Shown here: positions 55,360-59,042 of the stretch, piece by piece
Numbering within the stretch: the first letter of the stretch is position 1
Layout of the letters: each line of letters starts with the position of its first letter
Origin: Ophiocordyceps camponoti-saundersi (nom. inval.)
Lineage: Eukaryota; Ascomycota; Sordariomycetes; Hypocreales; Ophiocordycipitaceae
DNA length: 59,042 bases
Direction of reading: 5' to 3'
Assembly: GCA_003339415.1 (NCBI GenBank)
Contig: PDHQ01000157.1
Location: 17,550 to 76,591 of the forward strand
Translations under genes and position numbers: made by a program
Notes under the pieces: generated by a model
Told to the model about the DNA's origin: nothing
Databases searched by the model: none
Seen by the model: only the letters and a program-made list of their open reading frames with translations

Positions 55360-56536
55360 TCACTTCCGCTGACCGTAAGCACGGGTAGCGTAGTCGCCGT
55401 TGTGGACAATCAGATCCTGAGGCCTGTAGTCGAACTTGCCGCTGAGGTAGCTCTCGAGGATGGCGCGGGTACCGGCGGCATAGCGGGCCTGGGCGTCGAG
55501 CGAGGTGCCGGACATGTGGGGCACCATGGCGTTGCCGCCGCCGAAGCGGTTCCTCGCGTCACGGAGGGGGTGGTCGGCCGGGGCCGGCTGCGGGAACCAG
55601 ACGTCTCCTCCGTAGCCGGCCAGGTGACCGGAGGCCAGGGCCTCGGCCACGTCCTCCTTGACGACGATGGCTCCCCTCGCCGTGTTGACCAGGTAGGAGC
55701 CGCGACGCATGTGGGAGAGGAGCTTCTTGTTGAACATGCCCTTTGTGGCCTCGTGAAGGGGGCAGTTTATGGTGACGACGTCGCAGGCTTCGAGCATGTC
55801 TTCCAGGCGCAGGTAACGCTTCGCCCCGAGTTCCTTCTCGACCGCCTCGTCTAGGGGTTGGTAGTCGAAGTAGGCGAGTTGGCAGTCGAAAGGTTTGAGA
55901 CGACGGAGGACCCGTTCTCCGATCCGGCCCACGCCGACGGTGCCCACCGTCTTGCCTTCGAGGTCGTACTCGGCCTTGGCCACGGCGGCGACGTCCCACT
56001 CGCCCTTTACGATCTGCTCATGGGCGGGGACGAAGTTACGGATCAAGACGAGGATGGTCATGACGACGTGTTCGGCCACGGAGACGACGTTGCTTCCCGT
56101 CACCTCTGCGACGGTGATGCCGCCGTTGGTCTTGTTGGCGGCGTTGAGGTCGACGTGATCGGATCCGATGCCGGCAGTGACGGCAAGCTTGAGCTTCTTG
56201 GCCTTGGCTAGCCTCTCGGCGGTGAGGTAGGCCGGGTGGAAGGGGGTGGTGATGATGATTTCGGCGTCGGGCAGCTCCTTGTCGAATTTGGAGTCTGGGC
56301 CTTCCTTGTCTGAGGTGGTGACTAGGGTGTGACCTTGGCCTTCGAGCCACTTGCGTAGGTTGAGCTCCATCTCTGTGGTGCCGAGGAAGCCATCTACGTC
56401 GCGGGCGTGAGAGCCGCCGTCGTATAGGACGAGGAGGATCTTGACCTGGATGAGGGGGAGAAGTGATCTTTTGTTAGCTTTTCTTTTCTCTCTCTCTCTC
56501 TTTTGCTATCGTGGAATGTTGTTGGATTTTTACCAT
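55360..56536 (-). CDS. fdh: NAD-dependent formate dehydrogenase
   Basis: Oxidises formate to CO2 with NAD+ in the cytosol. The coding start is a 3-nt exon: ATG at 56536-56534, then intron 56446-56533 (GTAAAA donor, CATCCAG acceptor), then exon 2 (56445-55360) opening GTC AAG ATC CTC. The protein is therefore [18 protein letters not shown]..., the conserved start of fungal FDH (362 residues). Motifs: [28 protein letters not shown] (Rossmann), [29 protein letters not shown] (catalytic Arg), [17 protein letters not shown] and [11 protein letters not shown] (catalytic His). The C-terminus ends RAYGQRK, shorter than in Neurospora. Without this splice the protein would start at an internal ATG (56370) and lack 26 residues including the first strand. 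Confidence 0.93.
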
Positions 56537-59042
56537 GATTGCTGTGATGTGATGTTGGGAGGAGAAGAAGAAGAAGAAGAAGAGGAGGAGGAGGAGGATG
56601 AGAAGGGGGGGTAGGAACAGCTGGGCTGGTGTGGTGAGGATGCGTTGGAGGAGAGGAGAGGAGAGGAGAGATTGATAACAGAGAGAGAGAGAGAGAGAGA
56701 GAGAGATTGATGAGATTGATGAGATGAGGGGTTGTCGATAAGATGAGGAGGAAGGAGGGGAAAAGAGGGGGAGGGGAAGGAGGGGGGAGAAAGATGCTTC
56801 TTATACGTTGTATGCTTGTATGAGGTATGTACATATGTATGTCATCACCACCACCACCACCACCACCACTATAGCCATAGGTCATCACCACCACTACCAC
56901 CACTACAACCACCTTGTCTTCTTCCTCTTCCTCAAACTGTAGGTATGTATGTATAACTCAGGTTTGTATAGGTAGGCAAGACGAAAGGGCTTGAAAAAGA
57001 AACTGAACCGAACTATGTCCTTGTTTCCGAAAGTTTGAACCTTGCCCTCCTCCTCCTCCTCCTCCTCCTCCTCTCCTCCTCTCCTCCTCTTCTAGACCAT
57101 GATCCTGATTTTTACTCTTCTTTTTTCTTTCCTCTCATTCAGCCTCATTCAGCGTCTCTTTTTTACAGAGTGAGAAGAGAGAGAAAGAGAGGCAAACGGA
57201 GCTTTCCCAACTTGGTACGTCCGCATGTAAAGCCCTACCTAGGTAGGCAGAACAGAACTCATCTCGGACTTGATTCGGCCTCTGCTCCCCCCGCGGAAGT
57301 GAGTGGAATAAAGGAGGGTGAGACCTGCGTCAGTGCGTGAAACGTCGCCATGATTTCTTTTTTTTCCCCCTTCCCTTCCCTTTCCCTCCCTCTTCTTCTT
57401 CCTTGCTTATGCTTCTCTTTTGCCTCTCTTACTATATTCGTACGATACAGACGTAACCCTTGGCCATATCCGGTCTCCGAATCCTCTTTTTCTATCCTTG
57501 ATCGGTCTTCCGGTCCGACGACATCCGGGCGGCGGTTAGATGATGAGGGTTTTTTTTTTGGCCTCTCAACCCCCGGACCTTGATGGATAGATGGATGGAG
57601 GTAGATTTCGGGTCGATTGCCCCGAGCTTGGTCCGGCCGGGGTGAGTGGGTTTTTGCGCCCTCGGCATTGGGTCGTGTTGCTTTGTTTTTTTAGGCTATG
57701 CGAGATCTGGTGATGATGATGATGATGATGATGATGACGATGAGGTGAAGATATCATATATGCATGTATGTACAATGTATTCAATGCATGTTTCATCGGA
57801 TTCGCATAATGGGGCCGAGGGCTGCGAGCAATGGCCTGTTTTCTCGCCTTTGCCGTCTTCTTGTTGTTTGTTGCCGCTGTAGCCTATGTACATACATATG
57901 ATGTACAGACGTCCGTAGGCCCTAACATGTTGAAGCCTTGCAGGTTGGGAATAGGCATCATCAGTACGGATACATACATACATACATAGTAGAGATGGCC
58001 TTCACGTCCCCCCCCCTCCCTCCCCGCGGCTAAAACTTGAAGGATACAAATCCTGTCTCGCGATTGATAACGAGGATCAGGTCTTTTTAGACTTTTGATG
58101 CGACGCGCTCTGCCCACTGGCAGCAGCTTTTGATCAGTGGCACACATACCTACTGTACGCCATTAGCTGTATCCGTATGTACTGCTACAGTGCTGCTGCT
58201 GCTGTTGTTACTGGCACTGCACTGCTACTGAAGATCTGATATATGTATATACATACATCAATCACAGCCTGCCACCACGCATTGGGCCATTATACTACCT
58301 ACTGTCAGAAAACAGAGCCAGTTACACCGTGCCGATTGCACCAAAATGAGAACGCGCGATTATATAAGAAGGTGCGACAACTACCTACCTACCTACCAAG
58401 GTGGCAAGGATGGAATGTAGGGATGCTCACGTGATAGACTAATAGCCGACCTCACCCACTTACCTGCCTAGGTAGGTACCTTAAGTGGGTGCATGTGTCC
58501 ATAGGTACATGCACACCATCTACGGATATATGCACGACACAATCTATCAACACGCCTAAACGCCCTACATCACCTCTCTCCTCTCCCCTCTCCCTTCGAT
58601 ATATGTATGTATATAGACAAGAAAAGAGTGGCTTTCACAGGAGAGAAAGATGAAGAGAAGAAGGAGAAATACATATGCATACCCGCTATAGCCTCACAGA
58701 CAAAAACGCATGACTCAGTCCCCAGCCCATGATGGAATCCCTCATTAGCAACTCTGACCAGAGTCAAGGATCCCCCCCTGTCTTTATAGCCTTTATTGCA
58801 GCACTATCCCTCATTACTCGTCCCTTTAAACTTTCTCTCACTCCCTCTTTCAGGCTAGTATATAGTCTAGGTATGTAGGTCACACGATAGATAGAAAGAT
58901 AGAGTTGGGGGGGGGGGGGGGGGGGGCCCCCAAAAAAAAAAAACAAAAAAACGGGAAGGGGTTTTCGGAGGCTAGGGGCCGGCTGAATTCACGGGGGGTT
59001 CTTTTTGGGTACTGGGGTGGAGGGGAACGGGAGCGCGCTTTT
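56537..59042. other. Right-end gene-free region, ending in homopolymers
   Basis: About 2.5 kb with simple repeats: (GAA/GAG)n at 56570-56600, GA at 56680-56706, CAC triplets near 56847-56870 and 56890-56908, CCT triplets near 57048-57085, GAT triplets near 57710-57740, and TACATACA/CTACCTAC words. From about 58907 it becomes a run of 20 G, then A tracts and GC-rich sequence unlike the rest, similar to the left end. No gene recognised; upstream part is the FDH promoter. Confidence 0.55.

Overview
The window is about 59 kb of a filamentous ascomycete (Pezizomycotina) nuclear genome. The evidence is short spliceosomal introns of about 47 to 135 bp with GTRNGT donors and CTRAC-type branch points, and a gene set with fungal orthologues (vma-1, gul-1/SSD1, MKT1, SEC59, DFG5, NAD-formate dehydrogenase). 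The sequences look most like Sordariomycetes, possibly Hypocreales, but I cannot fix the species. Both ends fall into homopolymer-rich sequence that looks like contig-end or low-quality sequence.

Layout, left to right: V-ATPase catalytic subunit A (+); Rds1-like ferritin-fold secreted protein (-); SSD1/GUL-1 RNA-binding pseudonuclease (-); GLE1 mRNA export factor (+); Tlg1-like t-SNARE (-); METTL25-like methyltransferase (+); CASTOR/GATS-like ACT-domain protein (+); IMPACT/Yih1 (-); MKT1 (-); 2OG-Fe(II) oxygenase (+); fungal ATP-dependent DNA ligase-like protein (-); DUF4048-type protein (+); small Rieske protein (+); GH76 Dfg5/Dcw1 mannosidase (+); SmD2 (-); 3-hydroxyisobutyryl-CoA hydrolase (+); cytochrome P450 (+); small secreted Cys-rich protein (+); ORC2 (+); dolichol kinase SEC59 (-); Ser/Thr-rich surface protein (+); FAM32A homologue (-); LAT-type amino-acid transporter (+); formate dehydrogenase (-).

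Most genes needed splicing to be read. I rebuilt the exon structures by hand from donor, branch and acceptor signals, phase agreement and family conservation. This revealed a two-exon Rieske gene, a conserved C-terminal exon of SSD1, a GC-AG intron in the 2OG oxygenase, a 3-nt coding first exon (ATG only) in formate dehydrogenase, and a 105-nt frame-preserving intron in SmD2.

The genes are mainly housekeeping and do not form one pathway. There is a loose concentration of post-transcriptional and translational regulators (SSD1, GLE1, IMPACT, MKT1, SmD2, FAM32A) and of cell-wall or secretory functions (SSD1, Tlg1, GH76, SEC59, Ser/Thr-rich surface protein). The accessory element is the stretch with the P450 and the small secreted Cys-rich protein (39.2 to 43.0 kb), which has long gene-poor flanks and a tandem duplication next to it. 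I found no CRISPR array, transposon, tRNA, rRNA or secondary-metabolite core gene. I did not find an obviously new multi-gene system; the best candidates for novelty are the Rieske gene, the fungal CASTOR-like protein, the DNA ligase paralogue and the candidate secreted effector.
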